Part shown: one piece after another, positions 1 to 11,499 of the stretch
How the letters are laid out: each line of letters begins with the position of its first letter
How positions within the stretch are numbered: the stretch's first letter is position 1
NCBI RefSeq assembly: GCF_015477805.1
Contig: NZ_JADLQL010000002.1
Coordinates: 1,054,001-1,118,000 of the forward strand
DNA: 64,000 bases
Source: Nocardia flavorosea
Lineage (GTDB): Bacteria; Actinomycetota; Actinomycetes; Mycobacteriales; Mycobacteriaceae
Direction: 5' to 3'
The notes under the pieces: model-generated
What the model was told of the DNA's origin: nothing
The model's input: only the letters and a program-made list of their open reading frames with translations
Databases searched by the model: none
Program-made: the position numbers and the translations under genes

Positions 1-354
1 ATCCCGATCGAGGACGCGAAGGTGGAATTCCGGGACGCTTACGACCGGATCAAGGAAGGTCATCTGCCGCCGCAGATCGACGGCGAAGCCTTCCGGCACC
101 GGGTGCGTGATGCGATAACCGAAATCGCCTCCACGACGGCTGCGGCCGATACCGCCGTCGTCTTCGCCCACGGCGGCGTCATCAATGTGACGCTGCAGGA
201 CATTCTGGGTTTGGCCCGGCCGCTGACCTTCCCGATCGACTACTGCTCGATCACCCGGATCCTGTTCTCGCGCACCGGCCGCCGCAGCGCGGCGACGGTG
301 AACGAGAACGGCCACGTCTGGGGTTTGCTACCCCGCAATATCTCGAACGGCTGA
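1..354 (+). CDS. Histidine phosphatase family protein, C-terminal part
   Basis: The frame is open from the first base, so the gene starts outside the window and only its last 117 residues are seen. The segment with AHGGVINVTL followed by a C-terminal part ending near GHVWGLLP matches the second catalytic-histidine region of the histidine phosphatase (phosphoglycerate mutase-like) superfamily. The N-terminal RHG motif would lie upstream, so the substrate cannot be predicted. Its stop codon directly abuts the stop of the convergent cutinase gene, leaving no room for a separate terminator. Confidence 0.75.
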   Translation: MPIEDAKVEFRDAYDRIKEGHLPPQIDGEAFRHRVRDAITEIASTTAAADTAVVFAHGGVINVTLQDILGLARPLTFPIDYCSITRILFSRTGRRSAATVNENGHVWGLLPRNISNG

Positions 355-1254
355 TCAAGCCATACCCGCGATCCAGTTGTGCATCCAGGTCAGCGCCGTC
401 TGGCCGCCGCCCACGCGGTAGCTGCCGTAGGCGTGGTGCGATTCGGAACGGTAGAACGCTTCGAGTTCTTTGAACCGCTGCTCGTTGGCGCCTTCGGAAA
501 GCTGCGCCTGCAGTGTGGGGACACCGCCGAATTTCATCACGTCGTTGATGATCGCCGCGGCCTCGAGCTGGTAGCGCCAGATGTTGGCCGGGTTGGCGTC
601 GGAACTCTGTGCCAGGAAGCCGGCGAAGCGGGTGACGAAATCGTCCTGCGCGGTCGCGCAATAGAGATCGGTGGGGATGCACACCGTGCGAGTGCGATCG
701 CTGAGCCAGCCGAATCCGCCGATCCGCGGCCCGGCGGCACCGGCGCCGGGCGCATGCGGGCCGACCTGGATATCGGCGGCAGCGCGGCGCGGATCGGAGA
801 TCAGCCCGACGCCGGAGATCCGCTCCGGGCGGATCCGGCTGCGGCCGGTGCCGATCTCGGCCGCGAGATCACCCGCGGCGTGCGCGCCCTGGCTGTAGCC
901 CACCAGTGCGACGTCGGTATCGCCGCAGCGTGCGGTCATATCGGTGATCAAGCCGCGCGCGTTGTCGACGGCCTCGTTCTTGGACCGCCCGTAGACATCC
1001 CCCTCCCAGGGGAAGGCGGTGGCCGCGTAGCTGACGTAATCGACCTTCGCCGAACTCGGTAGCCCGTCGGTGACATCGGCCAGCATGCCCGGCCCCGGGG
1101 ATTTTTCGTGCCCGGTTTCCCATGTCCCCGGGATCGCCACCACATAGAGGCTGGGGCACCCGGGCGCGGCCGTTGCCGTCGCTCCTGCGGCCACCAGTCC
1201 CGACGCGACAGCCGCACACGCGCCCAGCGCTGCGGCAACCCTCTTGAACTGCAT
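355..1254 (-). CDS. Secreted cutinase-family serine esterase
   Basis: A 299-residue protein with a Sec-type signal peptide (about residues 1-30, ending in an Ala-rich stretch before PGCP) and an alpha/beta-hydrolase fold. GYSQG places the nucleophile at Ser121. CIPTDLYC supplies the likely catalytic Asp196 between two cysteines, and His273 or His274 completes the triad. Cys33 and Cys110 can form the disulfide typical of the family. Mycolic-acid actinobacteria carry many such culp-like esterases, acting on lipids or cell-envelope esters; the substrate here is not predictable. It is monocistronic, with its promoter in the 1255-1499 gap. Confidence 0.88.
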   Translation of the reverse strand: MQFKRVAAALGACAAVASGLVAAGATATAAPGCPSLYVVAIPGTWETGHEKSPGPGMLADVTDGLPSSAKVDYVSYAATAFPWEGDVYGRSKNEAVDNARGLITDMTARCGDTDVALVGYSQGAHAAGDLAAEIGTGRSRIRPERISGVGLISDPRRAAADIQVGPHAPGAGAAGPRIGGFGWLSDRTRTVCIPTDLYCATAQDDFVTRFAGFLAQSSDANPANIWRYQLEAAAIINDVMKFGGVPTLQAQLSEGANEQRFKELEAFYRSESHHAYGSYRVGGGQTALTWMHNWIAGMA

Positions 1255-1499
1255 ACTGCTCCAGTCACCCTGGCCCCTGTGGGGCGCTCCCGATTCCGCC
1301 GTCGCGAGGTGCCGAACCGGCCGACGGCCGCCGATGCGTAACAGGTGAACAACGACAAGGCGTCACGAGTACACGATCAGGTCACGAACAGGCGCCGGGA
1401 CCACACCGGAGATAACAATAGAGCCACGCCACATCCACCGCCAGCCGAACCGCGCCGAGATCACAAACGGAGCCGAACCCGGCGTTCCCCGGAAAACGA
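1255..1499. other. Intergenic region upstream of the cutinase gene
   Basis: About 245 bases between the cutinase start and the gltD terminator. It must hold the cutinase promoter. I see no convincing open reading frame and no well-spaced -35/-10 pair that I would defend. Confidence 0.4.
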
Positions 1500-1540
1500 C
1501 GACGGCGCGGTACCTCCATTTCGGAGGTACCGCGCCGTCG
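1500..1540 (-). terminator. Terminator of the gltBD operon
   Basis: A perfect 18-bp inverted repeat (1500-1517 with 1523-1540) around a 5-base loop lies just after the gltD stop on the minus strand. It has no long U tract, as is usual in high-GC actinobacteria. Confidence 0.85.
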
Positions 1541-1558
1541 GTCGGTTCGGTGCCTAAC

Positions 1559-3028
1559 TCAACGCTGCGCGACCGCGGTCGGCGGAATCGGGGCCGGCAG
1601 AGCGGTTTCGCCTTCCAGGTACTCGTCCACCGCGGAGGCCGCGGCCCGGCCCTCGGCGATCGCCCAGACGATCAGCGACTGGCCGCGGCCCATATCGCCG
1701 GCGACGAAGACACCGGGGATATTGGTGGCCCATTTCTTGTCCCGCTGGACGTTGCCGCGCTGGTCGTAGCCGACGCCGAGATCGGTGAGCAGACCCGGCT
1801 TGTCCGGCCCGACGAAACCCATGGCCAGCAGGACGAGATCGGCCTCGAGGGTGAAATCGGTACCCTCGACCTTCTCGAACCGGCCGTTGACCATCTTGAC
1901 CTCGTGCGCCTCGAGCCCGGTCACCTTGCCGTCGGAGCCGACGAACCGCTCGGTGTTCACCGAGAACACGCGTTCGCCGCCCTCTTCGTGCGCCGAGGAA
2001 ACCCGGTACATGAGCGGGTAGGTCGGCCACGGGGTGGAGCCGGCGCGTTCGGCCGGCGGCCGCGGCATGATCTCGAACTGGTGCACGCTGGCCGCGCCCT
2101 GGCGGTGCGAGGTGCCCAGGCAGTCGGCGCCGGTGTCACCGCCGCCGATGATGACGACCTTTTTGCCGTGCGCGTGGATCGGCGGCAGACCGTTCTCGTC
2201 GGTCACCGCGTCCCCGTGCTGGACCCGGTTGGCCCAGGGCAGGAACTCCATCGCCTGGTGGATACCGTCCAGCTCGCGGCCCGGAATGGGCAGATCGCGG
2301 GCCTGGGTGGCGCCACCGGCGAGGACCACCGCGTCGTACCGTTCACGCAGTTCGTCGGCGGTGATATCGACACCGACGTTCACGCCGGTCTTGAAGATGG
2401 TGCCCTCGGCCTCCATCTGCGCCAGGCGGCGGTCGATGAAACGCTTCTCCATCTTGAATTCCGGGATGCCGTACCGGAGCAGGCCACCGATGCGGTCGGC
2501 CCGCTCGAACACGGTGACGGTGTGCCCGGCGCGGGTTAGTTGCTGCGCGGCGGCCAGACCCGCGGGCCCGGAACCGACCACGGCGACCTTCTTACCGGTG
2601 AGCCGGGTGGGGTACACCGGCGCGACCCAGCCCTCGTCGAAGGCGTTCTCGATGAGTTCGACCTCGACCTGTTTGATGGTCACCGGATCCTGGTTGATCC
2701 CGAGCACGCAGGATGCCTCGCACGGAGCCGGGCACAGCCGCCCGGTGAATTCCGGGAAGTTGTTGGTCGCGTGCAGCCGGTCGATGCCCTCGCGCCAACG
2801 GTCCTGGTAGACCAGGTCGTTCCACTCGGGAATCAGGTTACCCAGCGGGCAGCCGTTGTGACAGAACGGAATACCGCAGTCCATACAGCGGCTGGCCTGC
2901 CGCTGCAGGGTTTCGTGCGGAAAACCCTCCTGGTAGACCTCTTTCCAGTCCATCAGGCGCAACGGCACCGGACGACGTTCGGGCAGCTCCCGGGAGGTGT
3001 GCTTCAGAAAACCTTGGGTGTCAGCCAC
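1559..3028 (-). CDS. gltD: Glutamate synthase small (beta) subunit
   Basis: A 489-residue NADPH-dependent subunit of glutamate synthase. It passes electrons from NADPH through FAD and iron-sulfur clusters to GltB for glutamate formation from glutamine and 2-oxoglutarate. An N-terminal cysteine cluster (Cys48, 51, 56, 60) for a 4Fe-4S centre is followed by a Rossmann FAD motif GSGPAG near residue 150 and an NADPH motif GGGDTG near residue 295. Its GTG start overlaps the gltB stop by 8 bases (3021-3028), which implies translational coupling. The length is normal for the family. A strong hairpin follows the stop. Confidence 0.97.
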   Translation of the reverse strand: MADTQGFLKHTSRELPERRPVPLRLMDWKEVYQEGFPHETLQRQASRCMDCGIPFCHNGCPLGNLIPEWNDLVYQDRWREGIDRLHATNNFPEFTGRLCPAPCEASCVLGINQDPVTIKQVEVELIENAFDEGWVAPVYPTRLTGKKVAVVGSGPAGLAAAQQLTRAGHTVTVFERADRIGGLLRYGIPEFKMEKRFIDRRLAQMEAEGTIFKTGVNVGVDITADELRERYDAVVLAGGATQARDLPIPGRELDGIHQAMEFLPWANRVQHGDAVTDENGLPPIHAHGKKVVIIGGGDTGADCLGTSHRQGAASVHQFEIMPRPPAERAGSTPWPTYPLMYRVSSAHEEGGERVFSVNTERFVGSDGKVTGLEAHEVKMVNGRFEKVEGTDFTLEADLVLLAMGFVGPDKPGLLTDLGVGYDQRGNVQRDKKWATNIPGVFVAGDMGRGQSLIVWAIAEGRAAASAVDEYLEGETALPAPIPPTAVAQR

Positions 3029-6000
3029 GAGCGGCCTCCATAATCGCAGCGTCGACGTCTTTACCGCTCTTCTCGGCCTCGGAGATGGCGAGCAGCACCT
3101 TCTTGTACTCGCGCGGCATGACTTTCACAAAGTGGTTCACCTGCTGCGACCAGTCGCCCAGGATCCGTTCGGCCACAGCGGAACCGGTCTGTTCCCGGTG
3201 CCGGCCGATGATATCGCGCAGCCAGGTGAAATCGTCACCGGACAGCGCCTCGATGGCGTCCGCCTGTTCCGGGTTGACCCGGCCGCTGAACGTGTTGTCG
3301 GGGTCGTAGACGAACGCGATGCCGCCGGACATACCGGCGCCGAAGTTACGTCCGGTATCACCGAGGATGACGACGCGACCACCGGTCATGTACTCGCAGG
3401 CGTGGTCGCCCACGCCCTCGACCACCGCGATGGCACCGGAGTTGCGCACGGCGAACCGTTCGCCCACCACACCGTTGATGAACGCCTGGCCGCTGGTCGC
3501 GCCGAACAGGATCACGTTGCCCGCGATGATGTTCTCTTCGGCGACGAATTCCGCCGGAGCATTGGGCGCGGGGCGTACCACCAGGTGACCGCCCGAAAGA
3601 CCCTTACCGACATAGTCGTTCGCGTCACCCTGCACCCGCAGGGTGATACCTGCCGGGACGAAGGCACCGAAGCTGTTACCGGCCGAACCGGTGAGCGTGA
3701 TGTCGATGGTGTCGTCGGGCAGGCCGGCGCCGCCGTAGAGCTTGGTCACCTCGTGGCCGAGCATGGTGCCGACGGTCCGGTTCACATTCGTGATCTTGGT
3801 GTCGATCTTGACCGGTTTACCGAACTCGAGCGCATCGCGGCTCTGTGCGATCAGCTCGTTGTCCAGCGCCTTGTCCAGGCCGTGGTCCTGCTCCTTGGTG
3901 CGTCGGCGGTCCTGGAACATGAACGCCGTCTCGACATCGTCGAGGATCGGCGACAGATCCAGTTTGCTGGCCTTCCAATGCTGCTTGGCCTTGGTGGTAT
4001 CGAGCAGATCGACCCGGCCGACGGCCTCGTCCAGGCTGCGGAAGCCGAGTTCGGCCAGCAGCTCCCGGACTTCTTCGGCGATGAACATGAAGAAGTTCTC
4101 GACGAATTCCGGCTTACCGGTGAACCGGTCGCGCAGCACGGGATTCTGAGTGGCCACACCCACCGGGCAGGTGTCGAGATGGCAGACCCGCATCATGATG
4201 CAGCCGGAAACCACCAGCGGCGCGGTCGCGAAACCGTACTCCTCGGCACCGAGCAGCGCGGCGATCACCACATCGCGGCCGGTCTTCATCTGACCGTCGA
4301 CCTGCACCACGATCCGGTCACGCAGTCCGTTGAGCAGCAAAGTCTGCTGCGTTTCGGCCAGACCGAGCTCCCACGGCCCACCCGCGTGCTTGAGCGAGGT
4401 GAGCGGCGAAGCACCGGTGCCACCGTCGTGACCGGAGATCAGCACCACATCGGCGTGCGCCTTGGACACACCCGCCGCGACGGTGCCGACACCGGGCTCG
4501 GCAACAAGTTTCACGTGAATCCGCGCCTGCGGGTTCGCGTTCTTCAGGTCGTGGATGAGCTGCGCCAGATCCTCGATCGAGTAGATATCGTGATGCGGCG
4601 GCGGCGAGATCAGGCCCACGCCCGGCGTCGAATGCCGGACCTCGGCGACCCACGGGTACACCTTGTGCGCGGGCAGCTGGCCGCCCTCGCCAGGCTTGGC
4701 GCCTTGGGCCATCTTGATCTGGATATCGGTGCAGTTGGTCAGGTAGTGCGCGGTGACACCGAACCGGCCCGAGGCGACCTGTTTGATCGCGCTGCGGCGC
4801 CAGTCGCCGTTGTCCTCCGGCTCGAACCGGGCCGGCGATTCGCCGCCCTCGCCGGAGTTCGAGCGGCCACCCAGCCGGTTCATCGCGATGGCCAGGGTTT
4901 CGTGCGCCTCGGCCGAAATCGAGCCGTAGCTCATGGCACCGGTGGAGAAACGCTTGACGATCTCGGCAGCGGGCTCGACCTCGTCGATCGAAATCGGCGA
5001 CCGCGCACCCTTCTTGAACTTGATCAGGCCGCGCAGCGAGGCCAGGCGCTCGGACTGGTCGTCGACCAGCTTGGTGTACTCCTTGAAGATCGAGTACTGC
5101 CCGCTGCGGGTGGCGTGCTGCAGCTTGAACACGGTGTCCGGGTTGAACAGGTGGTACTCGCCTTCGCGCCGCCACTGGTATTCGCCGCCCACCTCGAGCT
5201 CGCGATGCGCGCGCTCGTTGCGGTTCTCCAGGAACGCGACCGAATGCCGGGTCGCCACATCGGTGGCGATCTCGTCCAGGCCGATACCACCCAGGTGCGA
5301 GCGCAGACCGGTGAAGTATTCGTCCACCAACTCCTGCGACAGGCCGATCACCTGGAACAACTGCGCACCGTTGTAGGAGGCGACCGTGGAGATGCCCATC
5401 TTGGACATCACCTTCAGCACGCCCTTGCTCGCGGCCTTGTTGTAGTTCGCGACCGCCTTGCGATAGTCGGCCGCCAGGTCGCCGGTGCTGCCGGGAACGC
5501 TCAGTGCGCCACGCTCGAGCATGTCCTCGATCGATTCGAAGGCCATGTACGGGTTGATCGCGGCGGCGCCGAAACCGACGAGAGTGGCCATATGGTGCAC
5601 CTCGCGGGCGTCACCGGCCTCGACCACGAGGCCGACCATGGTCCGAGTGCGTTCCCGGACCAGGTGGTGGTGCACCGACGCGGTGAGCAGCAATGACGGG
5701 ATCGGCGCGAGCTTCTCGTTGGATTCGCGGTCCGACAGCACGATGATGCGGGCACCGCCGTCGATCGCGGCCGATACCTGGGTGTTGATGGCGTCCAGCG
5801 CGCGGCGCAGACCCTCGCCACCGGCCGCAACCTCGTACAGGCCGCGCACCACCACCGACCGGAGGCCGGGATGGCTGCCGTCGTCGTTGATATGGACCAG
5901 CTTCGCCAGCTCGTCGTTATCGATGATCGGCTGCTGGACCGCGATCTGCCGGCAGGACTCGGGGCCGGGATGCAGCAGATCGGCTTCCGGGCCGATATGG

Positions 6001-7673
6001 CGGCGCAGGCTGGTGACGACCTCTTCCCGGATGGCGTCCAGCGGCGGGTTGGTGACCTGTGCGAACTGCTGGGAGAAGTAGTCGAACAGCAACCGCGGCC
6101 GCGCCGACAGCACGGCGATCGGGGTATCGGTACCCATCGAGCCCAGCGCCTCGGCACCGGTTTTGGCCATCGGCGAGATGAGCAGGTTCAGTTCCTCGGT
6201 GGTGTACCCGAAGATCTGCTGCCGGATGAGCACCCGGTCGTGCGACATATGCACATGCGGGCGATCGGGCAGATCGGAGAGGTGCTTGATCCCGGCGTCG
6301 AGCCATTCCCGGTAGGGATGCTCGGCGGCCAGTTGCGCCTTGATCTCCTCGTCGTCGACGATCCGGCCCTGGGCGGTATCGACCAGGAACATCCGCCCCG
6401 GCTGCAGGCGGATCTTGCGCACGACCTTGGACTGGTCGATATCGAGCACACCGACCTCGGAGGCCATGACCACCAGGCCGTCCTCGGTGACCCAGATCCG
6501 GCTCGGACGCAGGCCGTTGCGGTCCAGCACGGCGCCGATGACGGTGCCGTCGGTGAAGCACACCGAGGCGGGACCGTCCCACGGCTCCATGAGCATGGAG
6601 TGGTACTCGTAGAACGCCCGCCGCTGCGGGTCCATGTTCTCGTTGCGTTCCCATGCCTCGGGAATCATCATCAGCACCGCATGCGGCAGGGAGCGGCCGC
6701 CCAGGTGCAGTAGTTCGAGTACCTCGTCGAACCGCGCGGTGTCGCTCGCACCGGGGGTACAGACCGGGAAAATCTTCTCCAGCCGGTTCTTCCCGGCGGA
6801 ATCCTTGCCGAAGACATCGGACCGCAGTAGCGCCTCGCGGGCCCGCATCCAGTTCTCGTTCCCGGCGACGGTGTTGATCTCACCGTTGTGCGCGACCCGA
6901 CGGAACGGGTGGGCCAGCGGCCACGACGGGAAGGTATTGGTGGAGAACCGGGAGTGCACGATGCCCAGGGCGCTTTCCACCCGGTCGTCCTGCAGGTCCA
7001 GGTAGAACGCGCGCAGCTGCGGCGTGGTGAACATGCCCTTGTAGACGAAGGTCTGCCCGGAGAGGCTCGGGAAGTACACCGATTCTTTACCGACTGCGCC
7101 CTCGCCGGCGCCGGCCTTGCCCAGTTCGTGCTCCACCCGCTTACGGATGACGTAGGCGCGCCGTTCCAGGTCCATCCCGGAGAGCTGCTGCGCGGCGCCC
7201 GCGGGCGAGCCGATGAACAACTGCCGGAACAGCGGCATGGCATCCCGGGACAGGGCGCCCAGCGACGATTCGTCGATCGGCACCTCGCGCCAGCCGAGTA
7301 CCGCCAGGCCCTCTTCCTTGACGATCTTCTCGACGCCGTAGGACGCTCGCGCCGCCTCGCGCCGGGCCTGCGGCAGGAAGGCGATGCCGGTGGCATAGGA
7401 GCCTTCCGGGGGCAGGTCGAAATCCAGGACCGCGCGGAAGAAACGGTCGGGCACCTGGATGAGGATGCCCGCGCCGTCGCCGGAATTCGGTTCGGCGCCC
7501 GCGGCGCCGCGGTGCTCGAGGTTCAAAAGGGCCGTAATGGCCTTGTCGACGATGTCACGGCTGCGGCGGCCGTGCATATCACCGACGAACGCGACACCAC
7601 ATGCGTCGTGCTCGTGCGCCGGGTCATAGAGCCCGATGGGTCCGGGGGACCTGTGGCCAGGTAGTTGCGTCAT
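3021..7673 (-). CDS. gltB: Glutamate synthase large (alpha) subunit
   Basis: A 1550-residue protein, full length for the family. The class II amidotransferase domain begins at DACGV, where Cys25 is the expected nucleophile after propeptide removal. A central and FMN-binding synthase region follows, with the 3Fe-4S ligand pattern C-x5-C-x4-C near residues 1160-1171. The C-terminal repeat domain of GXGXG type covers about residues 1300-1450. It makes glutamate from glutamine and 2-oxoglutarate with electrons from GltD. It is first in a two-gene operon preceded by a long leader region with direct repeats. Confidence 0.97.
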   Translation of the reverse strand: MTQLPGHRSPGPIGLYDPAHEHDACGVAFVGDMHGRRSRDIVDKAITALLNLEHRGAAGAEPNSGDGAGILIQVPDRFFRAVLDFDLPPEGSYATGIAFLPQARREAARASYGVEKIVKEEGLAVLGWREVPIDESSLGALSRDAMPLFRQLFIGSPAGAAQQLSGMDLERRAYVIRKRVEHELGKAGAGEGAVGKESVYFPSLSGQTFVYKGMFTTPQLRAFYLDLQDDRVESALGIVHSRFSTNTFPSWPLAHPFRRVAHNGEINTVAGNENWMRAREALLRSDVFGKDSAGKNRLEKIFPVCTPGASDTARFDEVLELLHLGGRSLPHAVLMMIPEAWERNENMDPQRRAFYEYHSMLMEPWDGPASVCFTDGTVIGAVLDRNGLRPSRIWVTEDGLVVMASEVGVLDIDQSKVVRKIRLQPGRMFLVDTAQGRIVDDEEIKAQLAAEHPYREWLDAGIKHLSDLPDRPHVHMSHDRVLIRQQIFGYTTEELNLLISPMAKTGAEALGSMGTDTPIAVLSARPRLLFDYFSQQFAQVTNPPLDAIREEVVTSLRRHIGPEADLLHPGPESCRQIAVQQPIIDNDELAKLVHINDDGSHPGLRSVVVRGLYEVAAGGEGLRRALDAINTQVSAAIDGGARIIVLSDRESNEKLAPIPSLLLTASVHHHLVRERTRTMVGLVVEAGDAREVHHMATLVGFGAAAINPYMAFESIEDMLERGALSVPGSTGDLAADYRKAVANYNKAASKGVLKVMSKMGISTVASYNGAQLFQVIGLSQELVDEYFTGLRSHLGGIGLDEIATDVATRHSVAFLENRNERAHRELEVGGEYQWRREGEYHLFNPDTVFKLQHATRSGQYSIFKEYTKLVDDQSERLASLRGLIKFKKGARSPISIDEVEPAAEIVKRFSTGAMSYGSISAEAHETLAIAMNRLGGRSNSGEGGESPARFEPEDNGDWRRSAIKQVASGRFGVTAHYLTNCTDIQIKMAQGAKPGEGGQLPAHKVYPWVAEVRHSTPGVGLISPPPHHDIYSIEDLAQLIHDLKNANPQARIHVKLVAEPGVGTVAAGVSKAHADVVLISGHDGGTGASPLTSLKHAGGPWELGLAETQQTLLLNGLRDRIVVQVDGQMKTGRDVVIAALLGAEEYGFATAPLVVSGCIMMRVCHLDTCPVGVATQNPVLRDRFTGKPEFVENFFMFIAEEVRELLAELGFRSLDEAVGRVDLLDTTKAKQHWKASKLDLSPILDDVETAFMFQDRRRTKEQDHGLDKALDNELIAQSRDALEFGKPVKIDTKITNVNRTVGTMLGHEVTKLYGGAGLPDDTIDITLTGSAGNSFGAFVPAGITLRVQGDANDYVGKGLSGGHLVVRPAPNAPAEFVAEENIIAGNVILFGATSGQAFINGVVGERFAVRNSGAIAVVEGVGDHACEYMTGGRVVILGDTGRNFGAGMSGGIAFVYDPDNTFSGRVNPEQADAIEALSGDDFTWLRDIIGRHREQTGSAVAERILGDWSQQVNHFVKVMPREYKKVLLAISEAEKSGKDVDAAIMEAARG

Positions 7674-8622
7674 GCCTCTGCCTTCGAGAAAGTCGACCTC
7701 GACGTGGGTGCGGCCTGGAGAGAACGCCCTGTCGAACGCCGGTACTGTCGAACGCTCCCTGATAGGACTGCGTTCGTACGTTGGCCGACACCAGCCGCGC
7801 TGATGGTGTTCGGCGTGCAGTCACGTCTGAAATTGTTTCCAGCTGCGGTTGTGCGCCGGGGGCTGCCGGTAACGAAACGCTCACACGCTCGGAACCCGGG
7901 GGCGGGTTTTGCCCGCTAGGCCGGCCTTGCCGGTAGGTTGCCCGAACTCGCTATCGGCCGGACATCAGTATGTGCGGCGTAAGAGCAAACGATAAGCCAG
8001 GCTTGGAACCCAACCAACCAAGGATTCCCTAATAGAAGGGGCGGCCGGGCCTCGAGCTGGGGTTCTTCATTCGTTCCTCCACGTTTGCGCGTTTTCCAGT
8101 GTAAAGCAGCATTCCGGCAGAAATCGATTCCGGATCGACCCTCCGAACAGCGGCGATCCACCGGTCCGGCATTTTTCCCGATGCCGCGTCGCATCCGCCG
8201 AACCCACGCTCACCTGCATCGAAGATGAATTCCCGGCGGCAGCCGTCGGCAAACCAACCCGGGCGCGGCTAACTACTCCACACTTCGATGAGATGTTCGT
8301 GACAGCGTTGTGACAAGCACGGAACATGATCCGACCGTCCGGACTGTTTTGCGTTTTCCGTCCACCAGCACACGATCAGCAAACACTTTGCACCGTGTCT
8401 CACGCCACACCCTGGCCCCGATTCGTCCCTTTTTCCGTTGCGGGAGCACAGGTTTCGGCCGGACGTCCGTCTCCGCGCCCCCTGTGCGGAAGGCTCCGGC
8501 ACGACATGCTCACCTGCACCTGTGAAGATGACCACACCAGCGTGCGCACGCTCGATGCACGGACGTGCGGCCTGTCACGCTGAGACAACGAATCGATGAC
8601 AGCTGCAGAGGTAATGGGTCCC
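7674..8622. other. Divergent non-coding region between gltB and the DUF4407 gene
   Basis: About 950 bases without a convincing gene of normal size. It holds two 11-bp direct repeats (CTGTCGAACGC at 7729-7739 and 7745-7755) close upstream of gltB, and a short minus-strand reading frame with a good Shine-Dalgarno at 8029-8070. Longer frames across this region are low-complexity and lack homology I recognise. It should contain the gltB and DUF4407 promoters. Confidence 0.5.
8029..8070 (-). CDS. Possible 13-residue leader peptide upstream of gltB
   Basis: An ATG on the minus strand is preceded by GGAGG with 5 bases of spacing and opens a 13-codon frame ending in TAG. It sits about 355 bases upstream of the gltB start on the same strand. 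Such small frames can be attenuator or leader peptides, but one this short could also arise by chance, and the residues show no run of a regulatory amino acid. Confidence 0.25.
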   Translation of the reverse strand: MKNPSSRPGRPFY

Positions 8623-10278
8623 ATGAGCGTCACCGGCATGTTCATCTGGCTCGGCGGCGGACAGCCGACCGAGACCACCGACGGATACGAGCGCACCGGC
8701 TATACCGTCACCGGCACAGGTGTGGCACTGTTCGCCCTGGTCTCCGCCGGGATCACCGGAGTGGCCCTGGGCCGCGCCGAGTGGCCGGCGGGCGCGATCC
8801 TGCTTACAGCACTGCTCACCGGGCTGCTTCTGGGCCTGGTGGGCCGCGCCCTGGCCGGCGCCCAGCCCGCCGCCCGGCCCGACCGTCCCGCGGGTACAAC
8901 GAATGTTCCGGCGGTCGCGACCCGTGTCGCGGTGATCGCACTGACCGGTCTGGTAGTGGCCGAACTGGCAACTACTGTGCTGTTCGACGGATCGGTCGAT
9001 CGGATTCTCGACGAACGCGCCGGGGCCGCGGCCGCTACCGCTCCGGCGGTACGCAGCGCCCAGGACGAACTGGATCGCGCCGTCGCCGACCGCACCGCGC
9101 TCGATCGCGATATCGCCGAAGCCACCGCCGATATCGACGATGCCCTCGTCGTCGCCCGGTGTGAATTCAATCCGACCCCGGCCTGCCCGCAGACGAAGAT
9201 CACCGGTGTCCCGGGCCGGGGCCCGGAGGCACAGACGGCCAACGACATGCTCGACGATGCGCGGACGGCCCTGTCGGCTGCACAAAGCCGTGTCGACCCG
9301 CTCGACAGGCGCGTGGCCGACGCGCGAACCGCGCTGGACGGAGCCCGGACAACGGCCGCCGCCACGGGTGACCGCGGTATCGGAGCCCGGTGGGCGGCCA
9401 TGCACGAGTACACCACCGGCCAGGCCGGCGCGTTCCTGTTGCGACTGCTCAGCTGGGCGGTCTTCATCCTGTTGGCGGCCCTCCCGCTGATACTGCGCCG
9501 GTGGCGCGGGGAGACCATGCAGGAGCGGCGGCGCGCGGCCGCGGCAGTGGCCGATCGCGCCGAACGTGCGGCCGACGCGGCGATCGCAGCGAAAGAAGCG
9601 GAAGTCCGCGCCGAAACCGCCGCCGTGCAGGCCGATCGGCAACTGGCCGCGGCCCGTCTGGAAGCCGAGGCCGATACCGCCATCACGCGGGCACGCGAGC
9701 GGACCCGGGTGATCGCCGCGCTCGGCGGCCTGGAGATAGGGGTGACCGAACGCGCCCCCGAACCCGGCGCGCTACCGGCAGAGCAGGCGGCGCTGCCGGC
9801 CGGGGCGGGATCCGGTCTACCGGCACCGCCGGCGAAGCGATCCGGGCAAACATCGCGCGGCCTCGAACTTCCGCTGGTGGGCACGGTTCCGTTCACCGAT
9901 ACCGCCGCCCGTTTGATCGGCCCGCTGGTACCGGGCTTCGTGAGCTCGGCGATCGAGGACGCCCTCGATTCCGCGAGCCGGCCCCTGCGGACCGCCCGCC
10001 AAGTCTTCACCGAAGCCGAAGAGATCACCTTCACCCTGCGCCGGTCCCGCAACGTCACGGTCGACGGCGTGGCCACGCAAGCGCTGCCGGACCGCGACCG
10101 GGAATCCGGCAGCCCGGCACGAAACACCGTGGTGGACGCCGAGCTGACCCTCGATCCCGAGGCAATCGTCTCGGCGACAACCCATCTGGAACCCGCCACC
10201 GGTACCGCACTGCCGGGCAGGACCGCGGGGGAACCGGCAGAAGGACGCAACCTCCGCGAACTGCCTCCCGGCAACTGA
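8623..10278 (+). CDS. DUF4407 domain-containing membrane protein
   Basis: About 551 residues. The N-terminus (FIWLGG, then YTVTGTGVALFALVSAG) is the recognisable start of DUF4407 proteins. Two to three transmembrane segments lie in the first 120 residues, then an extracytoplasmic helical region, another membrane segment near residue 275, and an Ala/Glu/Arg-rich coiled coil (AKEAEVRAETAAVQAD). The last 200 residues are poorly conserved and disordered. I prefer the ATG at 8623 because GAGGT lies about 10 bases upstream; an in-frame ATG at 8596 has no ribosome site. Function is unknown. The gene stands alone, and the next promoter follows it. Confidence 0.75.
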   Translation: MSVTGMFIWLGGGQPTETTDGYERTGYTVTGTGVALFALVSAGITGVALGRAEWPAGAILLTALLTGLLLGLVGRALAGAQPAARPDRPAGTTNVPAVATRVAVIALTGLVVAELATTVLFDGSVDRILDERAGAAAATAPAVRSAQDELDRAVADRTALDRDIAEATADIDDALVVARCEFNPTPACPQTKITGVPGRGPEAQTANDMLDDARTALSAAQSRVDPLDRRVADARTALDGARTTAAATGDRGIGARWAAMHEYTTGQAGAFLLRLLSWAVFILLAALPLILRRWRGETMQERRRAAAAVADRAERAADAAIAAKEAEVRAETAAVQADRQLAAARLEAEADTAITRARERTRVIAALGGLEIGVTERAPEPGALPAEQAALPAGAGSGLPAPPAKRSGQTSRGLELPLVGTVPFTDTAARLIGPLVPGFVSSAIEDALDSASRPLRTARQVFTEAEEITFTLRRSRNVTVDGVATQALPDRDRESGSPARNTVVDAELTLDPEAIVSATTHLEPATGTALPGRTAGEPAEGRNLRELPPGN

Positions 10279-10587
10279 ACGGCGCACGGCTCCAGCGATT
10301 TCGGCGCACAGCGGTTGGGCAGGCGCGGCAACCGCATCGGCACCGGTAACACCGCAACCGCCTCCGCCCGTTCGAGGGAGAAGGTGTGCGGCGTAACCGA
10401 TCGAAGGACCGGTTACGCCATTCCCCCGAGCAGTCCAGGAGCTGTCCCGGAAGCCGGGGCGCGCGGCGGACATTGTCTGCCGCCGGGACTACGCCGGAGA
10501 CCGTTTCGAGAATGTGGCCGGTCCGGTACACGAGCGCGGCCGAATCATCCCCGGCTTGTCCCCCGCCTACCGGTTAGACTCGGCCGC

Positions 10588-11499
10588 GTGCAGCCTGCCG
10601 CCCATCCGGCCGGCGCCGTCGGGGCGGGACCAGATCCGGAACACCGAGCCCGGAAAGCGCCGGTGCCGATCCGCCCACTGAGTTTTCGCGAACTGCTCGA
10701 CGAGCCGTTCGCGCTGCTGCAGGCCGATATCCGGGTAACCGCGTCCTGCGCCGGGCCGCTGACGCTGGCCGGGGCGGCGGTAGTGGCGGCGGTCATCGGA
10801 CTCGTCTCCCATCTGACCGATGGCTCCGATGCCGGTACCGCCCTCGCGGCGCTGTACGCCACCCTCGCCGTTGCCTGGCTCATTCGGGCAACCCTGCGCG
10901 GGGTGACCGTGACCACCGGCCTCGCCCGCACGCGCGGCTTTCCGATCGGGGCGTGGGAAGCATTGCGGCAGACCGGTGAACGCCTGGGCCCGCTACTGCT
11001 GACCCAGTTGTCGTTCACCGCGGTCGGCCTCGCCGTCCTCGCGCCGAGCCTGCTGTTCCTCCCGCTCGGTTTCCTCGGCATCGTCTGGTTCCTGCTCGCC
11101 TACCCCTTCTGCTGGTTCGGTCTGGCCTGGTTGCGAGCACGGCATCTGGTGGCGGCGCCCGTGCTCTTCGCCGAGCAGGCCACGGCCCGTGCCGCACTCG
11201 CGCGCGCCGGATCGCTCACCGGCACGCTGCGGATGCAGCGGACCGGTGTCTGGATCTGCCGTCAGCTGGTCTACACGGTGCTGACGGTGCCGCTACTGGG
11301 GCTCGCGCTGTTCGTCGGCGATATCTCCGGTACCCATCGCTGGCCCTTTCTCGTGCTGCTGACCGGTACGGGGCTGCTGCTGGCCGCCGGCACCGAGATC
11401 GTGGAGTCCAGTGCCCGTGTGGTGGGCTATCTCGATCTCCGGTGCCGCCGTGAGGGGATGGATATTCGGATTCCCGCGGCGAGCAGAGGTCATCGGTGA
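10588..11499 (+). CDS. Polytopic membrane protein, Rv3689-like
   Basis: A 303-residue protein with about six hydrophobic segments, resembling the 'glycerophosphoryl diester phosphodiesterase membrane domain' proteins that open the moxR cluster in mycobacteria. The segment PLSFRELLDEPFALLQADIR before the first helix is typical of that group. A GTG start at 10588 gives a sensible N-terminus; upstream in-frame sequence is low-complexity. Its stop overlaps the next gene start by 4 bases (GTGA), so it belongs to the following operon. The role is probably envelope-related but unproven. Confidence 0.75.
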   Translation: MQPAAHPAGAVGAGPDPEHRARKAPVPIRPLSFRELLDEPFALLQADIRVTASCAGPLTLAGAAVVAAVIGLVSHLTDGSDAGTALAALYATLAVAWLIRATLRGVTVTTGLARTRGFPIGAWEALRQTGERLGPLLLTQLSFTAVGLAVLAPSLLFLPLGFLGIVWFLLAYPFCWFGLAWLRARHLVAAPVLFAEQATARAALARAGSLTGTLRMQRTGVWICRQLVYTVLTVPLLGLALFVGDISGTHRWPFLVLLTGTGLLLAAGTEIVESSARVVGYLDLRCRREGMDIRIPAASRGHR

